Shown here in pieces: positions 31,058 through 42,600 of a stretch of 64,000 nucleotides of DNA. How positions within the stretch are numbered: position 1 is the stretch's first letter; the number at the start of each line of letters is the position of its first letter. A program made the position numbers and the translations under genes. Source of the stretch: Lucinisca nassula (lineage: Eukaryota; Mollusca; Bivalvia; Lucinida; Lucinidae); the NCBI GenBank assembly GCA_963580285.1, contig CAUZLF010000699.1, positions 62,001-126,000 on the forward strand, given 5' to 3'. A model generated the notes under the pieces. The model was not told where the DNA came from and made no database searches. It saw only the letters and a program-made list of their open reading frames with translations.

Positions 31058-33496
31058 TATGTCTCCCCCGAAAAAAATTTTTTCGGAGAGACATATTGTT
31101 TTTCCCCCGGGCGTCTGTCTGTCTGTCCGTCTGTCTGTCTGTCCGTCTGTCTGTCTGTCACACATTCGTGTCCGCTCTGTAACTTGAAAACCGTTAGAGC
31201 TATTTTCACGAAACTTTGTATAAATATTAATCAGCATTAGACGACGTGCAGTGCGCAAGAACTATAACTCTCGCATTTATACTTTTTGAATTATCTCCCT
31301 TGGAAGTTTGTTGGTATGTATATATGTATGGGCAAATCGTGTCCGGTCAATAACTTTCTTATTTTTTGATGGATTTTAAAATTACTTGGCAGATATATTA
31401 ACAACCATAAGACGATGTGTGGTGCGCATGAGGCAGGTCGGTACCTCAAAGGTCAAGGTCATACTTAGAGGTCAAAGGTCAAAAAAAGGGGCCTTTTTTT
31501 CGTATTTGGTCAATAACTTTCTTATTTTGAGATTGATTTTAAAATTACTTGGCATAATTATTAACAACCATAAGACGATGTGTGGTGCGCATGAGGCAGG
31601 TCGGTACCTCAAAGGTCAAGGTCATACTTAGAGGTCAAAGGTCAAAAAAGGGGCCTTTTTTTCGTGTTTGGTCAATAACTTTCTAATTTTGAGATGGATT
31701 TTAAAATTACTTGGCATAATTATTAACAACCATGAGACGATGTGTGGTGCACATGAGGCAGGTCGGTACCTCAAAGGTCAAGGTCATACTTAGAGGTCAA
31801 AGGTCAAACAGGGGGCCTTTTTTTCGTATTTGGTCAATTATATAAACTTTCTTATTTTGAGATGGATTTTGAAATCACTGGGCAGAAATGTTAACCAATA
31901 TAAGGCGATGTGTTACAGGCATAACCCAGGTTGGTACCTCAAAGGTCAAGGTCATACTTAGAGGTCAAAGGTAAAAAAGGGGCCTTTTTTCGTGTTTGGT
32001 CAATGACTTTCTTATTTTTAGATGGATTTTGAAATTGCTAGGCAGAAATGTTAACCACCATGAGATGATGTGTTGCACGCATGACCCAGTTTGGTACCTG
32101 AAAGGTCAAGGTCATTCATAGAGGTTAAAGGTAAAAAAGGGCCTTTTTTGTGTTCTGTCAATAACTTTCTTATTATGCCCCCAACTTTGAAAAAGTTGGA
32201 GGGGCATATTGGTTCTGGTTCGTTCGTCCGTCCGTTACACTTTTGATGCATAGCATAACTAAAGAACCGTGTATGCTAGGGTTTTGAAATTTCATATATG
32301 GATTCCTCATGGAAAATTAGCTGACGCGTATTTTTTTTCTCGTCCGGATTTTGTCCCCTTCAAGAGTTATTGCCCTTTGAATTTTTTTTAATAAAATCTT
32401 GTCAGCAAGATATCTCAAAAACTATTGGAGCTAGAGCCTTGAAAGTTGGTGAATATATTGGTGGTGATGAGTAGATGAACTGATTAACCTTTGACAAAAT
32501 TCCGAAAAAATACTTTGTGAGTTATGGCCCTTTGTCATTTTGGTAATTTGTGCCCATTGTAATGTATGCTAAAAGTGATGCATAGCATAACTTTAGAACC
32601 GTGTATGCCAGGGTTTTGAAATTTCATATATTGATTCCTCATGGAAAATTAGCAGACGCGTATTTTTTTTCTCGTCCGGATTATGCCCCTTTCAAGAGTT
32701 ATTGCCCTTTGAATTTTTTTAATAAAATCTTGTCAGCAAGATATCTCAAAAACTATTGGAGCTAGAGCCTTGAAAGTTGGTGAATAGATTGTTGTAGATG
32801 AACTGATTAACTTATGACAAAATTCCGAAAAATACTTTGTGAGTTATGGCCCTTTGTCATATTGGTAATTTGTGCCCATTGTAATGTATGCTTAAAGTGA
32901 TGCATAGCATAACTTTAGAACTGTGTATGCTAGGGTTTTGAAATTTCATATATGGATTCCTCATGGAAAATTAGCAGACGCGTATTTTTTTTCTCATCCA
33001 GATTATGCCCCTTTCAAGAGTTATTGCCCTTTGAAATTTTTTTAAATAAATCTTGAAAGCAAGATATCTCAAAAACTATTGGAGCTAGAGCCTTGAAAGT
33101 TGGTGAATTGATTGTTGGAGATGAGTAGATTAACTGATTAACTTATGACAAAATTCCGAAAAATACTTTGTGAGTTATGGCCCTTTGTCATTTTGGTAAT
33201 TTGTGCCCATTGTAATGTATGCTAAAAGTGATGCATAGCATAACTTTAGAACCGTGTATGCTATAGTTTTGAAATTTCATATATGCATTTCTGATGGAAA
33301 ATAAGCTGACACGTATTTTTTTTCTTGTCAGGATTATGCCCCTTTCAAGAGTTATTCCCCTTTGAAATTTTTTAGATAAAATCTTGTCAGCAAGATATCT
33401 CAAAAACTATTGGAGCTAGAGCCTTGAAAGTTGATGAATATATTGGTGGTGATGAGGTCAAGGTTATACTTAGCAGTCAAAAACGGGGGAGACATA
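31058..33496 (-). mobile_element. HINE/pearl-like element nested in the hAT
   Basis: The ends TATGTCTCCCCCG (31058-31070) and CGGGGGAGACATA (33484-33496) are a perfect 13-bp inverted repeat. The left end adds a hairpin (CGAAAAAAATTTTTTCG within TATGTCTC...GAGACATA) and a (GTCT/GTCC)n microsatellite at 31111-31160. Five core units of about 167 bp follow (31335-32170), each with GGTCAATAACTTTCTTATTT, CCTCAAAGGTCAAGGTCATA and AGGTCAAAGGTCA. From 32172 the interior switches to a different family (see next entry) before returning to the proper end. Confidence 0.8.
32172..33460 (-). mobile_element. Second HINE family fused inside the first
   Basis: It opens with its own hairpin end (TATGCCCCCAACTTTGAAAA pairing with AGTTGGAGGGGCATA) and microsatellite (CGTTCGTCCGTCCGTT). 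About 3.5 core units of roughly 328 bp follow, each with GTGATGCATAGCATAACTTT and CTCAAAAACTATTGGAGCTA. No matching far end is found: sequence changes back to the outer element at about 33462 (GGTCAAGGTTATACTTAG). Confidence 0.65.
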
Positions 33497-33509
33497 TGTG
33501 TTTTTGTAG

Positions 33510-35040
33510 AAAAACAAATTCTAGTTTCCATTTGATAATGAACATCTGAAAGATTTGGGCTCTTTACATCCTGAACATAGACATAAGCCCAGTAGCAGTT
33601 CAGCAATAGAAAGGGTAGCAAGAAGGTTACCTTTTGCAGAACATGTGACATTGCTTACTGATGAGTGGAAGGTATACCAAGGGGAGGAAACTGATGAGAA
33701 ACTTTGGAAAATAGAGAAAGATGATGAAGTTGAGTTGAGAATGATTGATCATTACTAGAGAGACATTCTGAAATTCAAATGGGTTGTGGTAAAGATAAGT
33801 AACATAGGCTTGGAAAAGTAATATAAGGTGTGCTGGTATTGCCACATAGTAATGCTGCTATTAGATAATAAGAAAATGTTGGGAAAAGATAGGGTAAAGC
33901 TGTCATCAGAATCAGTTATAGGCAACAGACTTTCCAAACAGGCTGTGAAAATCCATGATCCTAAATATATTCAGCCGGAATGTGTACCTCTTACCAAGGA
34001 CCTAATAAGTTATGTCAAAGGTAGACATAGAGTTTTCAATGAGAGGATAGACAAGGAAAAGCAAAACAAAGAAGAGGAGAAGAAAAGAGAGCAAAAGAAA
34101 GAAGAGCGTGCACAGGTTGAAAAAACAAAAACAAGAACCAACAAAAGAAAAAGTTTTTGAATGAAACAATGAAAAAGTTGAATATGTGTTAAAGAAAAGA
34201 ACTCTAAAGAAGAACTTCATGCTGCTGAAAAACTGCTTGATCATTACAGGATCACTGATCATTGCCGGATCATTACAGGGTCACTGATGAGGCTTTATTA
34301 GCCGAAACTACGTAGTATGACCCATCTTCTTTCTTATGAATGTTTTCATTGCTCTTAAAGGAACTCATTTTTGATTTTTATTTGCCTTCACTGCAGCTGG
34401 TGTTGTGCCGTGTGGCGGCCGTAAAACGTCTCCCCGTACATCAACCATAGTGCAGTTTATATTTTACTTTTGGTCCTTTGAGATCAGCGTGAATATTCTG
34501 AGAAATCAGAAAAAAATATTGGTTTAGACTCATATTCTAGACAGGTTTTTATTTATTTGGACCCCATTTTGATTTGTATCAGTCTTTGAATCGACTGCCT
34601 ATTCGAAATTCGCAAAATTGCAGTATGTTTCCTCTGGCTTTCTTTGCCGGATCATTACAGGGTCACTGATGAGGCTTTATTAGCCGAAACTACGTAGTAT
34701 GACCCATCTTCTTTCTTATGAATGTTTTCATTGCTCTTAAAGGAACTCATTTTTGATTTTTAATTGAAGAAGGAAATGAAAAACTGGATGGAGCATCAAC
34801 ATGATAAAAAAAGAGAAATTTTTCTAGTGCATCAGTGACTCAGTCATTGATTGACACTGCTCAGAAAAAGATTAAAGAATCAACAGAGCGTCTAGACAGA
34901 GTAAGAGAAGAACAGAAATCAGTGGAAAGTAGGAAATGGAAGAACCTGGAGAAAATTGCTCATGGGGATTCAAATAAATAAGTTTCTTTGGAAGCAAGGA
35001 ATACACCAAATAAAGCTGAAAAATGAGGTGAACTTAGCCA
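33510..35040 (+). pseudogene. hAT transposase C-terminal relic
   Basis: Coding fragments in several frames give the C-terminal dimerisation region of a hAT transposase. ARRLPFAEHVTLLTDEWKVY and DDEVELRMIDHY come first. A stop then replaces Trp before RDILKFKW. After a frameshift comes LPHSNAA, the remains of the typical hAT 'SHxNAxxER' signature, and then DNKKMLGKDRVKLSSES. A highly charged Glu/Lys tail (KQNKEEEKKREQKKEERAQ) and a further charged stretch after 34830 (IKESTERLDRVREEQKSVES) follow, separated by an insertion with direct repeats (34263-34763). The catalytic N-terminal half and any BED finger are not seen. Multiple stops and shifts mean it is dead. Confidence 0.75.
34263..34763. 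mobile_element. Insertion with ~117-bp direct terminal repeats
   Basis: A near-identical ~117-bp block (GCCGGATCATTACAGGGTCA ... AACTCATTTTTGATTTTTA) occurs at about 34263-34380 and 34646-34763, enclosing about 265 bp. It interrupts the transposase tail. The layout resembles a miniature LTR element (TRIM) or a local duplication. TG...CA ends and a primer-binding site are not evident, so the class is open. Confidence 0.5.
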
Positions 35041-35900
35041 ACAAAAAAAAAAATAAATAAATAAATAAAATCTGGAGACAGTGACTTGTATGCCAGATTA
35101 TTATTTTTTCTCAGTTTTGATAATGTAATAATATGGTCACATATCATTTTTAAAGCAAATGCTTAAGAGAATTCATAGGACAAGAAGTACAATGTCTAAT
35201 CTTGATAAGTCATATTTTCAACTTCAGAATATGATTAAAAGAATTCATAGTACAAGTAGAACAATGGCTAAACTAGGCAAAATTATTTGTCAGTTTCTTA
35301 AAGTTCCATTACTTTACATGTTGATACTTTGCTATGACCATCCCAAGATACCCATGGTAAATGCACAAAGACAGTTATGTATAACTTGATGGTTTCTTTA
35401 AAACTTCATTTTTTTCAGGATGTTACATGAGCTACTCATTAAACAGAGTAACCTAGTCAGTAACTCATGTATCTTGTATTTATTGCAACACAACCTATCT
35501 TGAATTGGTCTAACACATATGGTGTCATGTTGACTGAAAACAATAAAGATGATTATGAATTAATTTTTATTGCCACTAATATAAAACCTTTGATGACATT
35601 TAAGATGGTGATTGAGAGCTTGCTGAAAGGGGAGGTGGAGGTCAGGGCCATATCAAAACTACTAAAATTTCAGAGTGGCTAACAGACGTTTGAATCCTTT
35701 TACCACAACTTTTTGTTGTTTTTTGTCTTCATTAAAGGGTCTGTTTAAATTTAGCATACCTGCATTTTTGGTAATTTTTTATGATAATAATGCCTTTTTT
35801 GTTGCTAAACCTTGATAATTATCCTATAAATTTCCTATTTTTTTCCTATATTTTTCCCATAAATTTTCTATTTTTTTAAGCATAGAATATATATTTTGCA
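35041..35900 (+). repeat. 3' part of the hAT element
   Basis: AT-rich, with a local duplication (AAGAGAATTCATAGGACAAG at 35165 and AAAAGAATTCATAGTACAAG at 35236) and, towards the end, TTTCCTATTTTTTTCCTATA subterminal motifs. Short open frames here match no known domain. Confidence 0.5.
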
Positions 35901-36158
35901 CCAAAATACACTTGACAGCCTGCAAACCCGAAAGCCAGGTTTTCTCAGGATGGGTCTCATGGGTGCTGGGTATTGGTGTAAAGTTTGCATCTTTTGTTAC
36001 TTTAAGATCCTGGTCGAAGGCCGGGTAAAGCAGTCTTTATTGAGCTTCAGTTTATAAGCCACAGCCTCTTCGTATTCAACTTCCAACTTCGAATGACCTT
36101 TGTTTTGTTGTGGTACACTCTGCTATAAACACTTACCCATCTGTTTATGACAACCCCT

Positions 36159-36459
36159 CGGTCCCCGCTCTTCGGGGCTTGAAGAAATGGATGTGCTGCA
36201 TGATGCTTCCTCGCAGAGCTGAAAGCAACAGCACACAAGTACTGGTAAACTGCTTAGAGGATCTAAGCCTGCCTAGGCAAAGCAGTGCGAGTTGGCCCAT
36301 CCATCCTTATAAACCCTATTGGTTTCATTGGGTGACAGGGATTGAGATGTCATTTCATCTCACTGTCGGGTAAAAGTCCCACAGAATTGAAAGCAATGTC
36401 TCCAAAATGACCTATACAGTGTTGACGGGGATGTTAAACCTCAAATCAAACAAACAATC
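36159..36459 (+). mobile_element. Family B SINE with 12-bp TSD, in a MITE
   Basis: Full-length copy, from CGGTCCCCGCTCTTCGGGGC to AATCAAACAAACAATC. It is flanked by ATGACAACCCCT at 36147-36158 and 36460-36471. The target is the left arm of a TTAA MITE. Confidence 0.85.
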
Positions 36460-36846
36460 ATGACAACCCCTACCTTTGTAAACAGTGTAGATGCAGATCA
36501 GATGGCTTCTGAAGAATGCGGTTCATGACAAACCCTACCTTTGTTAACAGTGTAGATCCAGATCAGATGGCTTTTGAAGAATGCTGTTCATGACAACCCC
36601 TACCTTTGTAAACAGTGTAGATCCAGATCAGATGGCTTCTGAAGAATGCTGTTCATGACAACCCCTACCTTTGTAAACAGTGTAGATCCAGATCAGATGG
36701 CTTCTGAAGAAGCCATCTGATCAGGATCTACACTGTTTGTCATTCAGTTTGTGAATTTGAATGAAAACATTATATCATGTAATCTGATTGGCTGATAGTC
36801 AGAAATGGGTGTGGCTGATTAAATTATTCAGCAGGATAAGGGTTAA
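36460..36846 (+). mobile_element. TTAA MITE with amplified left arm
   Basis: The unit ATGACAACCCCTACCTTTGT through GGCTTCTGAAGAATGC (64-65 bp) is repeated at about 36460, 36525, 36589 and 36654. The last copy continues into the full right half, ending TTCAGCAGGATAAGGGTTAA. Confidence 0.75.
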
Positions 36847-36930
36847 AACAAAATAAAAAGAAAAGGAAATGGGGAAAAATCATTATAAATAGTCTCGGAA
36901 CCATGTATATAAACATAATATTTGTTGAGT

Positions 36931-37175
36931 TTAATCCTGGTTCTGCTGAATAGATTAATTTTCCTCATCCATTTTTGACTATCATCCAGTTTAATTGCTT
37001 GATGTAATCTATTCTGGTGTAAGTTCACCAACTGAACTAAAAACAGTGAAGATCCAGATCAGATGGCTTCTGGAGAAGCCATCTGATCTGGATTTACACT
37101 GTTTTCATTTCATCTGATCTGGATTTACACTGTTTTCAAAGGCAGAGCATATCCTGGTTCAACAGGACAAGGGTC
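36931..37175 (-). mobile_element. TTAA MITE, 'TATCCTGCTG' family
   Basis: TTAATCCTGGTTCTGCTGAA on the left, TTCAACAGGACAAGGGTCAA on the right. The core hairpin is at 37042-37105 with a small local duplication of the right arm (CATCTGATCTGGATTTACAC twice). Confidence 0.7.
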
Positions 37176-37364
37176 AATTGAATAAATGACATCTCATTCA
37201 CCTGCATTTGAAATATAGTCTCAACTGCATGGCTTCTAGGCAAAATTAATTGAAAATAGGGCTGTATTGCATTACGCAAACAAGCCTATACAAATACATT
37301 GCCACCTTTATCGTCGAAAAAATGAAAATTTTATGATGAAAAATTGAGATATTTTTCTTATTTC

Positions 37365-37530
37365 TGCTCCAAATATAGATTGTGGGCACTTGTGGCGGTT
37401 CTAACGAGTACTCACAATCTATATTTTGGAGCAGAAATAATAAAAATAAGGTATACCCCCAGAAACCCCAGTTTTACTATATAAAACTGGGGTTCAGGGG
37501 GGTCAAAATTATATAGGCGTGTTTTCGTGA
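37365..37530. mobile_element. Foldback MITE, 'ACCCCAGTTTTA' family
   Basis: Contains two hairpins: AACCCCAGTTTTACTATATA paired with TAAAACTGGGGTT (about 37475-37498), and AATATAGATTGTGGGCACTT paired with GTACTCACAATCTATATTTT. Relatives are at 46700-47040, 49130-49330 and 60085-60250. Confidence 0.65.
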
Positions 37531-37846
37531 TGACCACTAAAGTTACTTTGTTGATTGACACAATATCTTAAGGAAAACACTTGAGCCACATTCTTGTTCT
37601 TGTTCTATCACCAGTGTGCTTGCATTTCACACATATGATACAAAATACAGTCAACATGTGAGTTGATTACCCAGCTATCTGGTGTGGTTGATCTTGAGCA
37701 TGTTGATTGGTTGATCTTGAGCAACTTTAGGTGTTTTAGGGAGGGATCACTTCACTCTCACATCTTGTGTAAGCTCAGATCACAAAAGTATTTAGTTGTG
37801 TTTGCTATGTGCTTTAATCATATTCCTCTTTTCTTTCAGGAGTAAC

Positions 37847-38057
37847 TTAATCCTTATCCCGCTGCATAAATTAATTAAGCCACTCCCATTCATGATTATC
37901 AACCAATCAAATTACTTGATTACTTGATATAATATAATTCACAAACTGCATGACAAACAGTGTAGGTCCTGATCAGATGGCTTCCTCAGAAGCCATCTGA
38001 TCTGGATCTTCACTGTTTGTAAACGTAGTGGTTGACATGAACAGCAGCATAAGGGTT
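37847..38057 (-). mobile_element. TTAA MITE, 'TATCCTGCTG' family
   Basis: TTAATCCTTATCCCGCTGCA on the left, ACAGCAGCATAAGGGTT on the right; core hairpin at 37953-38019. The right TTAA is not preserved. Confidence 0.7.
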
Positions 38058-38119
38058 CCATTTAACCTTCAAGCATTATGGAAAATTTTAGAGCAGATGA
38101 CAGTATTTTTTTCTTAATA

Positions 38120-38220
38120 TTTTTCAGAGAAAATAAGTCATATTACATGTGAATCATCTACCTAGCAGACGGTTCCCATGTAATATCATGCCTTATTTTA
38201 TCTAAAAAAATTGGAATATA
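38120..38220. repeat. Dispersed foldback repeat
   Basis: TTTTTCAGAGAAAATAAGTC and TGCCTTATTTTATCTAAAAA are inverted partners. The left part resembles 3020-3090. Confidence 0.45.
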
Positions 38221-38238
38221 CTTGTATACGTTAGCCGT

Positions 38239-38670
38239 CTATTAATCATGATTTGGACTTAATTCAATTTGCTAGAGTGTGTAGTCATGTAACTGACTTC
38301 AACACTCGTTATAAATTATTAACGGCTAAACTCCTTAATCAGGGTTATCAGTACCATAAACTACGTAAAGCCTTTTCCAAATTTTATAGATTAATATTGG
38401 ACTTAAATCTCTTCTGCAACAAGGTCTATCGGAACCCGAATTTTATGGTGACTTAGTATATAAATTCAGAAAAATATATAACCGCAATGACTTCAGCACC
38501 CAATTTCATAAAATCATTCTTCGATATAAAAAGATTGGGTACAACATGGATGTTATACAACAGACTGCATGCATGGTAGTTAACCCAATCACGGTTGGCA
38601 ACTTTGCTTCCCTCTTTATTTGTACACCGGTGGGTCAGGCCTCAGATTCTATGATGGCTCCAAGGTAAAG
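38239..38670 (+). pseudogene. Retroelement RT C-terminal fragment
   Basis: Reading frame 1 gives FARVCSHVTDFNTRYKLLTA then YQYHKLRKAFSKFYR. After a frameshift near 38412 another frame gives LLQQGLSEPEFYGDLVYKFR, IILRYKKIGYNMDV, QTACMVVNPITVGNFASLF and CTPVGQASDSMMAP. I recognise this as the region after the reverse-transcriptase domain in retroelement proteins commonly predicted in bivalves; that is from memory. The RT domain itself is missing and the reading is broken, so it is inactive. The probable 3' continuation lies at 45787-46200, beyond a 6.9 kb HINE. Confidence 0.7.
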
Positions 38671-41600
38671 GCTTATTGAGAATTAGAGAGATCTAATTCA
38701 AGGTAATGTTGGTTGGTGCCTGATGCTCTGTCTCTGGTCGGGCCCATCGGAGTCTAACTGTTGGTTTTCTTTTGCTCCAGCATTTCAGTGGTTTCTTGCT
38801 GTCGAGTCCTCACCGTTGTCTCATCTCTGTGGTTCTTTGATTTTTAGCTCACCGTCACGTAGTGACGAGGTGAGCTTTTGGGATCACTTTTTGTCCGTCG
38901 TCCGTCGTGCGTCCGTGCGTCCGTGCGTGCGTGCGTAAACAATTTCTTTAAACGACATCTCCTCCTAAACCACTGGTCGGATTTTGACCAAACTTCACAG
39001 GAATGATCCTTAGGTGGTCCCCTTTCAAAGTTGTTCAAATGGTTCCGGTCCGTTGCACATCTAGGTCACAGGAGCAAAAAATAGATTTTTTTCACCAAAA
39101 ACTTAAAAAATCTTCTTCTCTGAAACCACAAGGCCCAGGTCTTTGATATTTGGTATGAAGCTTCATCTAGTGGACCCCTACCAAGATTGTTCAAATTATA
39201 ATGCTGGGGCCAAAAATGCCCCCGCCCTGGGGCCCTTTGGTTTTACATAGGCTTATATAGGGAAAATCTTTAAAAATCTTCTTCTCTGAAACCACAAGGC
39301 CCAGGACTTTGATATTTGGTATGAAGCTTCATCTAGTGGACCCCTACCAAGATTGTTCAAATTATAGTGCTGGGGCCAAAAATGCCCCTGCCCCGGGGCC
39401 CTTTGGTTTTACATAGGCTTATATAGGGAAAATCTTTAAAAATCTTCTTCTCTGAAACCACAAGGCCCAGGACTTTGATATTTGGTATGAAGCTTCATCT
39501 AGTGGACCCCTACCAAGATTGTTCAAATTTTAGTGCTGGGACAAAAAATGCCCCCGCCACGGGGCCCTTTGGTTTTACATTGGCTTATATAGGGAAAATC
39601 TTTAAAAATCTTCTTCTCTGAAACCACAAGGCCCAGGTCTTTGATATTTGGTATGAATCTTCATCTAGTTGACCCCTACCAAGATTGTTCAAATAACAGT
39701 GCTTGGGCCAAAAATGCCCCCGCCCCGGGGCCCTTTGGTTTTACATAGGCTTATATAGGGAAAATCTTTAAAAATCTTCTTCTCTGAAACCACAAGGCCC
39801 AGGTCTTTGATATTTGGTATGAAGCTTCATCTAGTGGACCCCTACCAAGATTGTTCAAATTATAGTGCTGGGGCCAAAAATGCCCCCGCCCCGGGGCCCT
39901 TTGGTTTTACATAGGCTTATATAGGGAAAATCTTTAAAAATTTTCTTCTCTGAAACCACAAGGCCCAGGACTTTGATATTTGGTATGAAGCTTCATCTAG
40001 TGGACCCCTACCAAGATTGTTCAAATTTTAGTGCTGGGACAAAAAATGCCCCCGCCACGGGGTCCTTTGGTTTTACATTGGCTTATATAGGGAAAATCTT
40101 TAAAAATCTTCTTCTCTGAAACCACAAGGCCCAGGTCTTTGATATTTGGTATGAAGCTTCATCTAGTGGACCCCTACCAAGATTGTTCAAATTGTAGTGC
40201 TGGGGCCAAAAATGCCCCCGCCACGGGGCCCTTTGGTTTTACATAGGCTTATATAGGGAAAATCTTTAAAAATTTTCTTCTCTGAAACCACAAGGCCCAG
40301 GACTTTGATATTTGGTATTAAGCTTCATCTAATGGACCCCTACCAAGATTGTTCCAATTTTAGTGCTGGGACAAAAAATGCCCCCGCCACTGGGCCCTTT
40401 GGTTTTACATTGGCTTATATAGGGAAAATCTTTAAAAATCTTCTTCTCTGAAACCACTAGACCCAGGTCTTTGATATTTGGTATGAAGCTTCATCTAGTG
40501 GACTCCTACCAAGATTGTTCAAATTATAGTGCTGGGGCCAAAAATGCCCCCGCCATGGGGCCCTTTGGTTTTACATAGGCTTATATAGGGAAAATCTTTA
40601 AAAATCTTCTTCTCTGAAACCACAAGGCCCAGGACTTTGATATTTGGTATGAAGCTTCATCTAGTGGACCCCTACCAAGATTGTTCAATTATAGTGCTGG
40701 GGCAAAAAATGCCCCGGTCCCGGGGCCCTTTGATTTTACATAGGCTTATATAGGCTCTTTAAAAATCTTCTTCTCTGAAACCGCTAGGCCCAGGTCTTTG
40801 ATATTTGATGTGTAGCTTCATCTAGTGGACCCTTGCCAAGATTGTTCAAATTTTAGCCTTTGTTGATGTTTGGTATGAAGCTTCACCTTTAAGACCTCCC
40901 TCAACATTATGCACATTAAAGCCCTGGGGCCAATAATGGCCCTCTCTGGGGCCCACTTGTTACACTATGGATCAGGTGAGCGATCCAGGGCCATCATGGC
41001 CCTCTTGTGATTAATATTAGGATCACTTTTTGTCTGTCATCCGTGCGTAAACAATTTCTTCAAACGACATCTCCTCCTAAACCACTGATCAGATTTTGAC
41101 CAAACTTCACAGGAATGATCCTTAGGTGGACCCCTTTCAAAGTTGTTCAAATGGTTCTGGTCTGCTGCACATCAAGGTCTCAGGGGCCAAAAATAGATTT
41201 TTTCACCGAAAACTTTAAAAATCTTCTTCTCTAAAACCACAAGGCCCAGGTCTTTGATATTTGGTATGAAGCTTCATCTAGTGGACCCCTAACAAGATTG
41301 TTCAAATTATAGTGCTGGAGCCAAAAATGCCCCCGCCACGGGGCCCTTTGGTTTTACATGGGCTTATATAGGGAAAATCTTGAAAAATCTTCTTCTCTGA
41401 AACAGCATAGCCCAGGTCTTTGATATTTGGTATGAAGGTTCATCTAGTCGACCCCTACCAAGATTGTTCGAGTTATAGTGCTGGGGCCAAAAATGCCCCC
41501 GCCCCAGGGCCCTTTGGTTATATATGGGCTTATATAGGGAACATCTTTAAAAATCTTCTTCTCTGAAACCACAAGCCCCAGGTCTTTGTTATTTGGTGTG

Positions 41601-42039
41601 AAATTTCATCTAGTGGACCTCTATCAAGATTGTTCAAATTATAGCCTTGGGGCCAAAAATGCCCCCGCCCGAGACCCTTTGGTTTTACATAGACTTATAT
41701 AGGGGAATATTTAAAAAGTGTCTCTGAAACTGCAAGGCCCATGTCTTTGATATTTTGGTATGGAGCTTCATCTAGTGGACCTCTACCAAAATTGTTCAAA
41801 TTACAGCCTTCGGGCCTAAAATGCCCCGCCCTGGGGCCCTTTGGTTTTACATAGACTTATATAGAGATAATCTTTGAAAAATCTTCTTCTCTGAAACAGC
41901 AAGGCCCAGGTCTTGGATATTTGTTGTGAAGCTTCTGCTAGTGGACCTCTATCAAGATTGTTTAAATTATATCCCGGAGGCCAAAAATACCCCCACCCCT
42001 GGGCCATTTGGTTTTACATAGGCTTATGTAGGGAATATC

Positions 42040-42600
42040 TTCAACCCTTTACCACTCAGGGAGTTTGTGAATTTCGCTGATTTTCACAGTGTTGCACCTG
42101 ACAGCATCTTCAACTAGCCATTGTTTCATATTGGATGGTCTGTTTTACACCAAACTCGGTTTGAATGTTCATTGGGCAGTAGCCTTTCAAATGCAACCTT
42201 TCATGACTTGATCATTGTTGTTATGGTAAAGAGGGGGCATCTCAAAGTTGGCAAAAAGTGTGTTTTCACATGAATTTTTGACCACATTTTAATTTTCACA
42301 CAACTGTCAAGGCAAGAATAAAGGTGTTTGGCATTGGCCATTTTCACTGTTTGCAGCATGTTTTATCAGCATCAATTTTCAGGCATTTTTGACCCCAGCC
42401 ACCTCAGATATAAATTTTAGCGACCGGTTGGGCCATACACCCAAAATCTTTCAGGATGTAAGGGGGGGGGGGGGGCAACGCCCCCCTTCAATCCCCACCC
42501 CCCCAGAATATTTTAGTGTGGATGCGCACGAAAAAACAGGTCACAGGTCACTTTTTTGCCCAACAAATCCTAAAGCAAACATAACTATCCAGGGGTAGAA
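42040..42600. other. Unassigned insertion in the giant element
   Basis: Core modules stop at about 42040. This stretch has none of the core words and includes a short G-run and C-rich block (GGGGGGGG at 42463 and CCCCACCCCCCC) that can pair with each other. Sequence resumes with a different core family at about 42600. Confidence 0.45.

Larger units (their letters stand above)
30852..35921 (+). mobile_element. Decayed hAT transposon, 5.07 kb, perfect 8-bp TSD
   Basis: The termini AGGCTGTCAAGTG (30852-30864) and CACTTGACAGCCT (35909-35921) are perfect 13-bp inverted repeats. The duplication GCAAACCC flanks them at 30844-30851 and 35922-35929. Both subterminal regions are packed with TTCCTATTTTT-type motifs, probable transposase binding sites. 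Inside are a transposase relic (33510-35040) and a nested HINE (31058-33496); without the HINE the element would be about 2.6 kb, a normal hAT size. Pfam-type family assignment rests on the TSD length and the transposase signature. Confidence 0.85.

Noticed and set aside
30842..31240. 132-residue frame rich in Phe and VCPSVCLSV
   Set aside because: It crosses the hAT subterminal repeats and the HINE (GTCT)n microsatellite.
33828..34160. Charged coiled-coil-like host protein (KEEEKKREQKKEER)
   Set aside because: It is continuous with the hAT signature upstream and lies within the hAT ends, so it is the transposase tail.
35159..35682. Two 71-76-residue frames as small genes
   Set aside because: They lie inside the hAT element, contain a local duplication, and show no domain.
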